This document shows, one piece after another, positions 51,036 to 64,000 of a stretch of DNA of 64,000 nt. The stretch covers positions 947,799 to 1,011,798 of the forward strand of contig JADFUC010000964.1 of assembly GCA_019722365.1 (NCBI GenBank). Direction: 5' to 3'. A program made the translations under genes and the position numbers. The notes below the pieces were generated by a model, which did not search any database, was not told where the DNA came from, and saw nothing but the letters and a program-made list of their open reading frames with translations. Within the stretch, counting starts at the first letter, position 1. The number at the start of each line of letters is the position of its first letter. The stretch is from Lithospermum erythrorhizon (taxonomy: Eukaryota > Streptophyta > Magnoliopsida > Boraginales > Boraginaceae).

Positions 51036-53500
51036 AGCAAAAAAGTGAAAAATAAATAATGAGATAATACCCCTCTAGCTAGTATTCATCATCACCAGTA
51101 CTATAGTGTACTTCTTGAGGAAATGCATCATCTGGTGATGAACCGACGATTGTGCTTAGTAAGAGTGATATGATGTTGTTGGTCATCAGACTAATGAATT
51201 GAATAATGATACAATATATTTATCAAAATCATATCTTTAAACACATGCTATTATGTGAATGTATAAGTGAATATCAACCTCAGTCCTTGTTTTCTGGTTT
51301 TCGTCCCCCTCATTTGTCGGCAAACATAATTGCTCATCTCCACTAGCTACATTATAATGTTAATATCGTAAAATGAAATTGGCTATCACTAATTTTAGTT
51401 TCTACTTATTTTCCGTTCTCCCTCTTTATTTTTTAAATTTCTAAGTTTCTTCTAACTACCTTTTGGGTATGGAACGAATAAACTAAAGAAAGTACCGTAG
51501 TATATATATATAATTGCCTATTGCACGAGTAAAGACCAAACGAACCCAAACTTCATTACAGAGTATGAGCTTGAATATTTATGACATAGGTTATAACTGT
51601 TTATGACTTCAAAACCTAATCAATTTTGAACGGTGCAATAGAATATTTTGAGACAGTACATTTTTGATGAATTGCCATTTAGTTTCTTTAATATTTCCTT
51701 TCTTTCACATTAGGAATTAAACATACCGAGTATTACATATTCCGTATTTCTAAAGAATGTTGATACTAGCACCTGTGGTCTCGTGGAGTATAATTTAACC
51801 AAAGCAACTTTGGAATTGAAAGAATAATTGTCCCCATCATCTCAAACTTTAGAATAAATGCTGTACTTGAAGCTGACTGTGTCTGTATGTGTTGCATCAA
51901 TTGAGATTATTATGTGATGCCAAACGCATAGTGGAAAGGCATCTATATACAACTAACTACATGCCTCATATATCTTCAATTTTATTATTGTATGAGTTGC
52001 TATGATCCGATGCTCGCAGTACCTGAAAATTATTAGTTTATTACTATTACTATAGGAAAGAATCACATTATTATTACCTATTCTATTTGGGGACAATGCC
52101 ATATCCATTTGAACTAAACAGATTAAAATTAGACTTTGTATGTAAACTTATTATTACTTGATGAGAAGCAAGAGACTGAGAGTGTGTTGGAAATAATTCC
52201 AAATAAAAGTACTGCGAACTGTACATTACTACATGAGAAACCTCACAAGCAAAGGAGTTGAGTAGTCACTAGTCAACATGAAAAGATAGATGAAAATGTA
52301 AAAATTAATCCAAGAAACAAAACCTATATCTATGCAATAATTATTAGAATCCCCCCACCCTTCCCTTTGCATCCGTAATCCGTTCAAGGGGGGTCGTTGT
52401 TGTTGTCTCCATTATCTTCTACTTCTTTGTTTTTTAACAATTTGATTTTATCTTCATCTTTCTTGGCTTCATGCGCTTTTTCAACAACAAACTTGACTTG
52501 TGCTGCCCATAAATATTATTGTATATTCTTTTCCAATGTGTCAAGATGATTATAAATACTCTTAGATAAAACATTATAGACAAAATATTTTTTCCACATT
52601 TAAGGCATATGAGTATGGCCTGTATGGGCCTATGAACTTTGACTCTTCCTCCTTGTCATTTTTAAATTTTAATTGAATTTCAAGCAACCGAAATGTTAGT
52701 TGAATTATTTACGTGACTTTAGATTCAGGCCTCAAGTAGCAAGAAATAATATATCAGCTTATATATTAGCTCAACCAAGTATGTATACGACCCCAATAAT
52801 TGTGTAGAAGAATAGAGGTATACACATCAACAACTAACATATCCCAATTATCTTTTAAGGGATTCCCTCGCCTTTCATGTGAAGAAGGACCGAGATTTTG
52901 TTTTCGAAATTGATCCAAGATTGATAAAATGCAAAAGAAAAGCCAGACATTTTTTAAAATTAATTCAACCGAGGTATCGTTTCTATGATTACCCTCTCTA
53001 TCGAAGGATCAACACGGAACATGTAGAGACCAAGTAGGACATGCCTAGTTAGTGGAGCAAAAAGCGGCCAACCGCTGGTAGCCGAGACATATCCCGTGCT
53101 TCAAGGACATGGATGACGAGGGCGAAATGGTCATTTAAAATCAAAATTGAGGAATACTATCCTCAATAATGCACTAGAGTCGAAGCCTTCCATAAACAAG
53201 GAGGCTTTTGTCGGAACTATACACACATCCAAGGTGAGTTTTAAGGCATCGAAACGACTATTTTGTCCCTGGAATAATTTTTGTAAACTACTACACTTAA
53301 AATAATGGGGGTAAAAATAGTCATTTCATCCCTCAAAAACAAACACTTTGGGGTGTGTGTATAGCAAGTCAGATTTTTGTCCGAAGAATAGCTGTCTCGT
53401 GAGGCCAAGTCGTTAACATAATTAACCAAATACACAATGCCCTCCACGCGCCCCACCCCGGCGACTTCACCGTATCCGAATCCGTTTATCTCACTCTCCC
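51036..53500. other. Intergenic with possible minus-strand exon remnants
   Basis: Three short minus-strand frames look coding but do not assemble: 52510-52387 (lysine/glutamate-rich, starting after a gggcag acceptor and ending with acidic/Asn residues and TGA), 51348-51277 (flanked by tgtag and gag|gttgat) and about 51160-51076 (acidic end and TAG). No family is recognised. The rest is AT-rich, with a mixed-composition patch at 52.85-53.45 kb. Confidence 0.3.
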
Positions 53501-53510
53501 TCCTCATCCC

Positions 53511-53532
53511 AATCTCTCTCTCTCTCTCTCTC
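53511..53532. repeat. CT microsatellite in trihelix gene leader
   Basis: An uninterrupted (TC)n run lies about 210 bp upstream of the trihelix start codon, probably in the 5' untranslated region, where such runs are common in plants. Confidence 0.8.
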
Positions 53533-53744
53533 GAAACCCGAATCCAATACTTTAAGTGAACCTCTTCAAAACTTATTATTCTCCAATTTCACGATCTCTT
53601 GAGCTTGATGTACAATTTCACCTACGAGCTAAAAATATTATCAAGACCCATTTATTTGAGTCACACCAAATTTCTTTCTTTGTAATATCCGCTTTGCGAA
53701 CCAAAACAAAGAAGAAACAATTCATCGCTGCCGACCACCAATTG

Positions 53745-54962
53745 ATGAACACGCCGCCAAACCCATCTCCGTCGCCGATTCCGTCTAGGGTTCCGCCTTT
53801 TAGGGAGGATTGTTGGAGTGAGGAAGCAACATCAACATTGGTCGATTCTTGGGGTAGGCGTTATATGGAGCTGAATAGAGGCAATCTAAGGCAAAAAGAT
53901 TGGCAATATGTGGCGGATTCCGTTAACGCCCTCCATGGGAATACCCCCAAAACTCATCGTACAGATGTTCAATGTAAGAATCGGATTGATACTTTGAAGA
54001 AGAAGTATAAGGTTGAGAAGGGGAAAATTGTGGAGGCTAGTGGTGGGGTGAAGAGTTCTTGGAGGTTTTTTGAGAGGCTTGATGAATTGGTTGGTGTTAA
54101 TTATGATAAGATTTTGAATCAGGGGGTTGGGAATGGTCTGGGGGGATTTTTGGGTGATTTTGGTGAGTTTGACTCGACTCCGGTGGGTGTACCGTTGACT
54201 TTTAGGAAGGTGGGGGTGGCGCCGCCGATGGCGGCGGTGGTGCAGATGCCGCCGCCGCAGATGGTGGATTGGAGGAAGATGGGGACTCCGGGTGCGGTGA
54301 TGCGGGCAGAGACGCCGCCGCAGTTGGTGGATTATCGAAATATGGGGTTGTCGACGCCGGTGGCTGCGGTGGGGGAGACTCAGACACCGACGCCGATGGT
54401 GGGGTATAGGAAGATGGGGTTGTCGCCGCCGCCTCAAATGGTGGGTTATAGGAAGATTGGGTTGTCTCTGCCGACGGATGTGGTGGTTCGGGCAAAGACT
54501 CCGCCAAAGATGTTGGCTTTGCCTCCGAAAAGGGAAAGAGCGGGTTCGGAAATGGGGGGTTCGTGTTTTAGGAGTAATTACTCGGCGATGGCTGCTGCTG
54601 CAGCGAAGCCTGTAGTGGAGGAGGAAGAGGATGAGGAAGACGAGGATATGGAGGAGGATGTGGAGGGGGGTGCACAGGAGGAAGGAACGAGGAAGCTGGC
54701 GAAAGCGATAGAGAGGTTCGGGGAGGTGTATGAGAGAGTGGAAGAGATGAAGCAGAGGCAGATGGTGGAATTGGAGAAGCAACGAATGCAGTTTACTAAG
54801 GATTTGGAGGTTCAGAGGATGCAGTTGTTTATGGATACTCAAGTTCAGCTTGAGAAGATTAAGCGGGCGAAGCATTCCGGGGGAGAATCAGGAGATGGTA
54901 TAGAATTTGATATATGTGACGTCTTTCATCAATTTAATCAGTTCATATGTAACTTCATGTGA
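53745..54962 (+). CDS. Trihelix transcription factor, ASIL2-like (SIP1 clade)
   Basis: ASIL-type trihelix proteins are nuclear DNA-binding repressors, known for silencing embryo/seed genes in seedlings. From the first in-frame ATG the frame runs 405 residues. A Pro/Ser-rich start precedes the Myb/SANT-like trihelix at about residues 22-115 ([53 protein letters not shown]). A Pro-rich middle with four imperfect copies of [10 protein letters not shown] (54261-54480) follows, then an acidic run and a long C-terminal coiled coil (about 54690-54870). The final 20 or so residues after GESGD do not look like the family; a good donor (gatg|gtatag, 54898) suggests the last exon lies downstream, but which acceptor is used cannot be fixed. 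The long minus-strand frames through this gene are composition artefacts. Confidence 0.9.
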   Translation: MNTPPNPSPSPIPSRVPPFREDCWSEEATSTLVDSWGRRYMELNRGNLRQKDWQYVADSVNALHGNTPKTHRTDVQCKNRIDTLKKKYKVEKGKIVEASGGVKSSWRFFERLDELVGVNYDKILNQGVGNGLGGFLGDFGEFDSTPVGVPLTFRKVGVAPPMAAVVQMPPPQMVDWRKMGTPGAVMRAETPPQLVDYRNMGLSTPVAAVGETQTPTPMVGYRKMGLSPPPQMVGYRKIGLSLPTDVVVRAKTPPKMLALPPKRERAGSEMGGSCFRSNYSAMAAAAAKPVVEEEEDEEDEDMEEDVEGGAQEEGTRKLAKAIERFGEVYERVEEMKQRQMVELEKQRMQFTKDLEVQRMQLFMDTQVQLEKIKRAKHSGGESGDGIEFDICDVFHQFNQFICNFM

Positions 54963-56500
54963 AATTTATTGATTTTATTATTGTTCTTGAATAGTGCATT
55001 GTTCAGAATGAGAATTAGCTCAACGTCTTCAAGTGGAACGGATTAGCTTGCTTAGATTGACATTTGACAATTTCTTGTAGTTAATGCGATTGGGCTGTTA
55101 GTAGATTATGAAATGGTTTATGCCAAAATTGCCAATGATACTACTGTAGCTTATCATCTTCAGTGAGTAAATGTATGAAGTTGCTTTTTCAAATGCTTGA
55201 TGTGTGAAATGTGATAAATGGCCGAAATGTTTCTGCTTTTTTGTATTGAGAAACGAATGAAGTAAATGGAAACTGAATTCATGTTGTTCACCTTTGAAGA
55301 GCTCGTATATCATGATCTTATAAATGGAAACTCTGCAGTCTAAGTGGTTGTTTGATTTGTTATCAGGATCCGAGTTATTTCTTGCCTTTATAACGTTATA
55401 TGAAGATATTTATGTTGGGAATAAACATGCAGATTCATCAGTTTGATTGCTGAACTGAATACTTTTTTGGTTTTTCCCGTCCCCTGGAAAGGTGAGTCTT
55501 TACTTAATGAGGAGTTTGGTATGTCACTAGTTCAATGTGAAAGAATCATCTTCTACTTCGGGATTTTAGTTCTTTATCTGCTAGCTAAGTAGAAAGGTTG
55601 TATGTCTAGATAAGAAGTATCACAGTGTATATAAGGTTCTCCACTTCTCCCCTAGACAGTATCCCATCCTAGAGTAACTAGGCGGGGAATTAAAATTAAT
55701 CGTTGTTTTCAGTAACCTCTCTACCAGTGCACTCGGATTGGTAACTTATTAGTTTTTGCTTCCCAAGTCCCGTTCTTTCTTGTTGGGGTAAAAGGTGATG
55801 AAACAAACAGAAAAAATCGGAATCTATAGGAAGTAACAATTTCCTTGTCATTCAGTCTTCCATAGTCCTAATCTTGTTCTCGCCTTCTCTATTTTGTTCT
55901 CTAGACTTCTGGTTTATCATCATGGAAACAACTTCGTGACCGACCCTATATGGCTATATGCATTGTGACATTTCATTCAATACTATTTTCATTTTTCATA
56001 TGACAACTCCTTAACTGAAAATGATTTCTGGCAGTGAATGTTCTAAACTTGATTTTGGTTCAAGTTTAGAAGCTTTTTTCTTACAGGTTATACTTCTCAT
56101 TTTATGTGTTGATAAAGAATCTTTCGTGAGAGTTGTAAATTGTAATTCAGTTGCTGCTTCTACTTTCTTCCAGGACATGTGCTCTACTTCTTTGCAAGCT
56201 TGTGATAGTTGTAGATTAAGATTGACTTATGTTATAATTTGTTGGTCTCTGCAAATTTAACAAATGTACCGCCAAGTACTCTAAGCATGAAATTGTTTTT
56301 ACTATATAGAAAAAAACATTTTAGCAATTTATTCCAGCGTCATCAATGCACCTATAAGCTTATTCCACAAGTCAAGTTACCGTCATGTGTGTTTACTCAT
56401 CAACTCAACCGGTCATGCAAGCTTAACTCTTTCCAGTAATCACTCAAAATGAAAATGCTAGGAGAAATTAAATGAAACTCTATGGAACATACAAAGTCCT
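54963..56500. other. Trihelix 3' region and intergenic DNA
   Basis: This probably includes the 3' end of the trihelix transcript; one possible acceptor is the catgcag near 55427. No other gene is seen. From about 56260 on the sequence is the promoter block shared with the downstream protease copy. Confidence 0.4.
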
Positions 56501-56508
56501 CAAAAGTC

Positions 56509-56516
56509 TATAAATA
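56509..56516 (+). promoter_or_regulatory. TATA box of protease copy A
   Basis: tataaata lies 112 bp upstream of the ATG in a promoter block that is nearly identical to that of copy B (tataaata at 59786-59793, 109 bp upstream of its ATG). Confidence 0.65.
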
Positions 56517-56620
56517 TGAAGGTGTTAGAGAGGAAATCATATCCTCACCTTCTATATAAGCACCCTATAAGCTTGGGAACCATTAAACAACCAAGCGAGA
56601 ACTCGTCTAGCTTGCTCCCA

Positions 56621-57756
<1,136 letters not shown>

Positions 57757-59785
57757 TATCTTAAAGTATGAAAATGAAGCACCTCAATTTATCTACATAT
57801 ATATTGAAATAACCCAAAAATTTATTCTTAAATTTTAATTTGGGAATTTTGTCAATTTAAATTATGTTTATCATATAAGATCTATCTACTATTTAACCAC
57901 GTGTATCTTCGTTGTTGTTTTGTGTCAAGAATTACATTTTTGACGTATTGTACGAATGTTTTAATGTTGTTTCAATGTATTTGAGGTTATTATTTCGTCT
58001 CCCGGACAATGTCCTTTGTTGTATATTTTTCTTCTGTGTCCTTTGTTGTATATTTTACTGTCCAGGTTCACGGTGACTATGATGCGAATAATACATATTA
58101 ATGATCTTCACCTCGGGTCTGGCCAGCCTGGGGCGGGTTGTTACACATATAACGGCGAGGCGCCAACTTTAAAGCCACTTCATCTTGCCCCAAACCACGT
58201 GTAAAAATCTAGGCAAGTGGACCTGCATTTCTATCAAAGGAATGACTAAATTTCAAATCCCGGAATCAACATTCCAACTTTTCAAATTGGCCCCTAAGTT
58301 TTATTTTAAAGAAGGGCAAATTCGAAACTATAACTAAAACAGGATTTGCGAGGCAAACTTTGCAATAGATAAACTCATAAACATTTGGATTACATTTGTT
58401 AAACTTACAAATATTTTTCTTAATAATAAAATAAAAAAATAAAATGACCCTCCCCCTACCCCTTCTTATTCAAAGCCCCGCCCCCATTTTTAACAAATGT
58501 AACCAACCTCTTTATCTATTACAAAATTTGTTCCCGAAATCTAATTGTTTATGTAATTTCGAATTTTTCCTTTTTAAAAATGAAATTAAAGGGGCGCATG
58601 AATATGGTTTTTGAAAGAATAAACTTAATAGAATAATATTTTTCAAAAACTTAAGGGGGCACCCCGAACCAATCAGATATGAATTTTTAAATTAAGTTGC
58701 ACGAATATTGAATTGAAGTTTTCTTTTCACCACCCTACTAAGTGATTGCAATCTCCTTACTTCATTTCATTTCTTCATTTTCATGCTTCGGATTACAACT
58801 CTATTTATAGATTTCCCTAGGAATTAAAATGCTTGATAGTAATTGCAAATAAAGTTCCTAACAAACTAAGATTCCATTTGCTGCCACTGTTTGCCAAATA
58901 GTGTGACAGTGTCACATTCTTTTTGCCTCCCGACCACCTTGTGTAGGGTCATGACAATATATTTTAAAAAACTAATTCATTTATTTTAGTACTTTATGGT
59001 TAATGTTGTGAATGTAAGGGATAACCCGAAACCCGCTTGGTACTTGACCTAAAATACTCGACTCGAACCCGTCTGAAGGTTAATCGAGTTTGACTCGAGT
59101 TCGATTTATTATTAAATATCTGAAACAACTGGATAATTACTCGACTTAATAAAGTGTATATCCATCCTATCGGATAATCCGTATGTACTCAAACCCGACT
59201 CGATAACTGCTATATTCTTCCGCACGGAATTGTGAAAACGTACCGTTTCAGAAACATATAAATATATGATACGTAGTATATCATGAATGGTGTATTTTGT
59301 GCATTAGTTCAATGACTAAATAGGTTTCGGGCTTGAACTTGATATAGAGAATGAACATTTAAAATGTAACCTTAGTAAAGTGATCGATTTTAAAATGCAA
59401 GGCATGCATGAAATTAGACGACGTAATAAAACATTTATTGAATTACTTTTGAGAGGTTTAATACGGAGTACTTACTTGTAATGATTTCAATCATTGATGG
59501 TCAAGGAATATGAATATCTTCCACATACATACATTACCAAATTTAGAAACAATCACACACTGAACACGTCTAAAACACCGTCAAACATTTTAGCAATTTA
59601 TTCCAGCGTCATCAATGGCAAATGGCAAAATCTATGTTTATTCCAAGTCAAGTTACCGGGTCATGTAAGCCAATTAACAACTTAACTGGTCATGCAAGCT
59701 TAACTCTTTCCAGTAATCACTCAAAATGAAAATGCTAGGAGAAATTAAATGAAACTCTATGGAACATACAAAGTCCTCAAAAGTC
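57757..59785. other. 3' flank of copy A and promoter block of copy B
   Basis: Positions 57757-58640 are repeated, with many small indels, at 61026-61915 behind copy B. Positions 59425-59785 are the promoter block shared with copy A and, in part, with 63.59-63.83 kb. A cga/ttcg-rich segment at 59020-59220 is unassigned. No other gene is seen. Confidence 0.6.
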
Positions 59786-59793
59786 TATAAATA
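59786..59793 (+). promoter_or_regulatory. TATA box of protease copy B
   Basis: tataaata in the conserved block aaagtctataaatatgaagg, at the same place as in copy A. Confidence 0.65.
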
Positions 59794-59894
59794 TGAAGGT
59801 GTTAAGAGAGGAAATCATATCCACCTTCTCATTCATATAATTCCTATAAGCTTAAACTAAACAACCAAGCGAGAACTATTCTAGCTTGCTCCCA

Positions 59895-61025
59895 ATGGCT
59901 TTGTTAATCAAGTCGAAACTCCTATTCGCCACATTGTTACTGTTGGGGGTGTTTGCTTGCCAGACTACATCCCGCACATTGCAAGATGAATCGATGTTTG
60001 CACGCCACGAGCAGTGGATGGCTCGCTATGGACGTGTCTATGAAAATGAAACAGAGAAGGCAAATAGATTCAAGATTTTCACAGAGAATGTGGAGTATAT
60101 TGAGTCTATTAACAATGCTGGAAACAAGACTCACAAGCTAGGTGTCAATCAGTTTGCTGATATGACAAATGAAGAATTCCAAGCCACTCGATATGGATTC
60201 AAGATGTCTTCTACCCCAAGATCGTCAAGAACATCATTCGTATATGCAGATGTGAATGATGTTCCAGCAAGCATGGACTGGAGAACCCAGAGCTGTTAAG
60301 CAACTTAATAAAAGGATCAAGGACATCAAAAGTCATCATAAAGTTCTTGATCAATGATCATTAACTTGTTTTCTAAATTCACATCAAACTCATAATGAGT
60401 ACTAATCTGTGTGTGTATATACTATATAGGATGTTGTTGGGCATTTTCAGCTGTGGCTGCTACAGAAGGTATACACCAATTGACCACTGGAGAGTTGGTC
60501 TCATTGTCTGAGCAAGAACTAGTGGACTGTGATACGAATAGCGGAAATCAAGGCTGCCAGGGAGGACTAATGGACACTGCATTCAAATTCATTATCAACA
60601 ATCAGGGGTTAACATCTGAATCTAACTATCCATACCAGGGAGTTGAGGGCACTTGCAATGCAAACGATGAATCTTCGAATGCAGTTACAATTACAGGTTA
60701 CGAAGATGTTCCAGCAAATAGCGAATCAGCTTTACTTCAAGCCGTCGCTAACCAGCCAATATCAGTTGCTATTGATGCCGGCGGACAAGATTTCAAATTC
60801 TACAAAAGTGGAGTTTTCATGGGAGAATGTGGCACCCAATTGAACCATGGTGTGACACTGGTTGGGTATGGAGAAACTAGTGATGGTACCAAATATTGGT
60901 TAGTGAAGAACTCTTGGGGAACCAGCTGGGGAGAGGATGGATACATCAGAATGCAAAGAGATGTTGAGGCTGCAGAGGGAATCTGTAAGTAATTGCTTAA
61001 GCAAGCATCTTACCCAACTAAGTAG
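59895..61025 (+). pseudogene. SAG39-like papain-type cysteine protease, copy B, broken
   Basis: This is a tandem duplicate of copy A, 3,274 bp downstream. Exon 1 is open from the signal peptide through an intact ERFNIN-type propeptide (HEQWMARYGRVYENETEKAN) to ASMDWRT, then breaks at 60285-60330. There the catalytic-Gln segment and the splice donor seen in copy A (acaatgtg|gtaagt) are replaced by a scrambled stretch. Exon 2 (60430-60992) is open: catalytic Cys (GCCWAFS), disulfide cysteines ([12 protein letters not shown]), His ([11 protein letters not shown]) and Asn ([10 protein letters not shown]). It then meets a premature TAA at 60990-60992, where copy A reads on for about 10 residues; the original stop position is 61023. 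There is no granulin domain, as in SAG39. Annotated as broken as it stands, though base errors could be the cause. Confidence 0.92.
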
Positions 61026-62030
61026 TATCTAAAGTATGAAAATGGAAGCACCTCTAATTATATTCACATATATATTGAAAATAACCCAAAATTTATTCTT
61101 AAATTTTAATTTGGGGAATTTTGTCAATTTGGAATGAAGTTTATCATATATAAGATCTATCTACTATTTAACCACGTGTATCTTCGTTGTTGTTTTGTGT
61201 CAAGAATTACATTTTTGACGTGTTGTACGAATGTTTTAATGTTGTTTCAATGTATTTGAGGTTATTGCTTGCCTTCTGACAATGTCCTTTGTTGTATATT
61301 TTTCTTCTGCCCTTATTGGGGATATTTTACTTTCGAGGTTCACGGGTGAATTAAGGAGTTAAGAATACATATTAATGATCTTCACCGTACGTACCAAGGC
61401 GGGTTGTTAAGCACATATAATGGGCGCGTAGGCAAATAACTTAGGGCTTAATTTCATCTTGCCCCACGAACTATCAAAACGCTTTGTGTTAAGACCTGTA
61501 TTTTTACTAAAGGAAGTGACTAAATTTTCAAATCCCGAATCAATATCTAACCCTTTTCTAATTTGCCTCCCTAAGTTTTATTTTAAAGAAGGGCAAAATC
61601 GAAACTATAACTAAAACAGGATTTGCGAGGCAAACTTTGCAATAGATAAACTCATAAACATTTGGATTACATTTTATAAATTTACAATTGCTTCTTTTAA
61701 TAATAAAAAAATAAAAAATGACCTCCCTCTACTACCCTTCTTATTCAAAGTTTCCCATTTTAACAATAAATGTAAATCCAACCTCTTTATCTATTACAAA
61801 ATTTGTCTCAAAATCTAATTTGCTTATGTAATTTAATTTGGTCCCTCAAAAAATGAAATTAAAGGGGCGCATGAATATGGTTTTTGAAAGAATAAACTTA
61901 ATAGAATAATATTTTTATAGTAGGTGTCAGGAGGACCAATAACCCATTACTCAATTTCGGTTCTCGAATTTAATAATCCATCCAAATCTTAGCGTAGCCT
62001 AATTCTGCATTATTTTTATACCTATGTCAT
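61026..62030. other. 3' flank of copy B and insertion before fragment C
   Basis: 61026-61915 repeats the 3' flank of copy A with many small length differences. Beyond it, 61920-62050 is unrelated to the copy A flank and leads into the third fragment. No gene is seen. Confidence 0.6.
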
Positions 62031-62059
62031 CAACCCGAACCCGCCAATCAGTAATATAA

Positions 62060-62222
62060 ACTAGCGACGGTACCAAATAATATTGCTGCTGGAAGAACTC
62101 TTTGGTGGAAAAACTCCCAATGGGGAGAGGGATGGATAAGCATCGAATGTAAAGCAGACGCTTGAGGCCGCGTAGTGGAATTGCGATTATCAAGTAAACA
62201 AGCATCTTACCCGAGTAAATAA
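62060..62222 (+). pseudogene. 3' fragment of a third SAG39-like protease copy (C)
   Basis: Only the last part of exon 2 survives: degraded matches to [20 protein letters not shown] and the end region (agcatcttaccc, then taaat). The familiar 3' flank follows to about 62510 (tatttactatttaaccaa and gtactttgttgtatatttt). The frame is broken several times. It is more diverged than A and B are from each other, so it is probably an older duplicate. Confidence 0.8.
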
Positions 62223-62819
62223 TATTATCTTAAAAGTATAAAAAATGAAGCTTCAATTTATCATATATAGAAAGAACTCCAAATATTTATTTTGCTTAAA
62301 TTTAAATTTGGAAATTTTTTCTGTATTTTAATTATTTTATTACATAAAATCTATTTACTATTTAACCAATTTATATCTTCGTCTGGCTATTTTTCTCAAG
62401 GATTACTTTTATTGTTTATAATATCATTTAATTTCAATGTTATTATAATATATATGAGATTTTTATTTCGTCGTCCGAGCAATGTACTTTGTTGTATATT
62501 TTAGCTCTCTCTTTTGACTACTTGAGATGATTCTCATGTCCCGATATGTGAGAAACGGAGATTCAAAATGTATCAAATACAGTGATTGATTTAAAATGTA
62601 AGGCATCATGCATCAAATTAGACGCATTTAATAAAACATTAAGCAATTGACGAATCAAGCCACTTTTACTTTCCTATTTCAAAATCGGTCAATTTGGCCC
62701 TAACTATTCGAACTGGGTCATGCTGGGATTGGTATCCATATTTAGTGTTAAAAGTGACGTAAATTTTGAAGCTTTTTAAGCGTATATGACAAACAAGGAA
62801 AATGGTGCAACATAGACTT

Positions 62820-63360
62820 TCGTGTGACAATTGTTAAAAACTTATTTGGGTCTCTTTTAAATAATATAAAAACATTAAAGAAAAATAAAACCAGAGCCTC
62901 GCACACCCCTCTACCAATTCATCATCATCATCATCAACCCCTACCCTGCAATACTATTACACAATTTAATAGTAACTTTGTGCGAAATGACAATTTTGTC
63001 CTTAATGAAACTTCCTCACAGACTCGCAAATGTAAAGTGTGGCTTCAGTTATTTCACACCCAAACCCAACACTATTTAGGCTACAGAGCAACACCTCACC
63101 ACCCCCACCACCCAACTAGCCACCTTAACAACCCCCTCCCCGCCCGCCCATAACACTTTATTAGCACCATCCCACCACCTCCATCATCACCTCCCACCAC
63201 CTTAACCTTCATCATCATCAACCCTCCCCCCCCTAACCGCATCACCATCACCATCATCCACCCTATTTTCTGCCCACCACCCATCATCTCCACCACCGGC
63301 CCTTGTTTACTCAAGAGAAATGAAGTGAACAAGGGTCGGGGCATTTTGTTTTTTATTATA
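62820..63360. mobile_element. Inverted-repeat element family, copy 3 (probable)
   Basis: A strongly C-rich core (about 62900-63300, with cat/cac runs) and an AT-rich piece at about 62975-63025 (acaattttgtccttaatgaa) match the complement of the arm sequence of the element at 2.26-3.39 kb. It sits within an insertion of roughly 950 bp that interrupts a third copy of the protease promoter block. The frames through it reflect composition. Ends are approximate. Confidence 0.4.
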
Positions 63361-63589
63361 ATATTTGTAGCTGTTGGTCTAAAAATTGACTCAAAAGTTA
63401 ATAACATGCACAATTAATTTTATTCTTTATTAAAATTTGAAATTTGTTAATTTTAATCTCAAAATTGGACGGAATTCCAAAATAATCACTGAGAAAAAAA
63501 CTTACCAATTGTCAAAATTCAGCTTTGCATAAACCAAGCAACTGTGATCAAGCCATAAATTTAGGGGCAAATTTAGAAATTTTAATCCT

Positions 63590-64000
63590 TAAAACATTTA
63601 TCATCTATTGAATTACTTTTGAGAGGTTTCATGTAACGATTTTCAACCATTGATAGTCAAGCAATATGAATATCTTCCACATACATACATTAGCAAAATT
63701 AGAAACAATCACGGACTGAACGTCTAAAACAAGTACTCTAAGCACGAAACTGTTTTTCATATATGGAAACAAATATTTTAACAATATATTCCATTGTCAT
63801 CAATGGCAATATGAATAACATTATACTTAACTTGCACTATATGAGAACTATATTTTGATTCTCGATCCAATCAATCAGATGATTTGAAGCTTTAAAGCAA
63901 AGACTTCCCAGAAGAGTAACTATTGATTGTTCCCTAATATTTTACTTGCAGAAAGTTTCCTATAAGAATAGCAATGGCGTAACTGAACGAAGTACAATGA
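63590..64000 (+). promoter_or_regulatory. Third copy of the protease promoter block
   Basis: 63590-63830 repeats the block upstream of copies A and B (ttgaattacttttgagaggt, atatcttccacatacataca, agtactctaagcacgaaa). An atggc at 63974 sits near where the ATG would be, but the bases after it do not match the protease start. A further protease copy may begin at or beyond the window edge. Confidence 0.5.

Noticed and set aside
53886..54875. 329-residue minus-strand frame opposite the trihelix gene
   Set aside because: It mirrors the GC-rich Pro/Gly-coding and acidic regions of the plus-strand gene, is dominated by His/Arg/Leu/Pro, and has no domain.

Overview
The window is AT-rich nuclear DNA from a eudicot plant. 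Introns are short and T/A-rich, a single nuclear tRNA gene with plant-type flanks is present, and the genes are plant-specific (VOZ, TAXIMIN, RLT, trihelix, DUF4228/PADRE, SAG39-like proteases). Ty1/copia debris, Stowaway and Mutator-type MITEs and a tRNA-derived SINE fill much of the rest. The style resembles an asterid such as Solanaceae, but that is an impression, not a proof.

Layout. 1-7.8 kb: no gene; an inverted-repeat element (about 2.26-3.39 kb) and two MITEs (4446-4709 and 4917-5230). 7.8-18.3 kb, minus: a 19-exon homeobox-DDT gene (RLT family) whose model closes in frame to 1,648 residues, with a SINE and a Mutator-type MITE in its introns. 22.3-25.0 kb, plus: a VOZ transcription factor with a GC-AG intron but a frame-disrupted first exon. 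25.9-26.85 kb, minus: an intact two-exon RABA1-type GTPase, convergent with VOZ. 28.2-30.9 kb: 3' end of a decayed copia element. 31.69 kb: tRNA-Glu(CUC). 35.6-38.0 kb: two TAXIMIN-family genes tail to tail, a variant with an extended N-terminus on plus and a canonical 72-residue one on minus whose two short exons are easily missed. 39.2-40.2 kb: degenerate tandem repeats. 44.6-47.2 kb: a second decayed copia element. 49.8 kb: DUF4228/PADRE gene. 53.7-55 kb: ASIL2-like trihelix gene. 56.6-62.4 kb: two tandem SAG39-like cysteine protease copies plus a 3' fragment, all broken.

The genes do not form a pathway; this is an ordinary gene neighbourhood. The points most worth attention are the TAXIMIN pair, the indel-dominated damage in the protease duplication and in VOZ exon 1 (which looks more like consensus error than evolution), the clean MITE insertion close to an RLT splice acceptor, and a dispersed inverted-repeat family with strand-skewed GC-rich cores. 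I found no convincing wholly new system.
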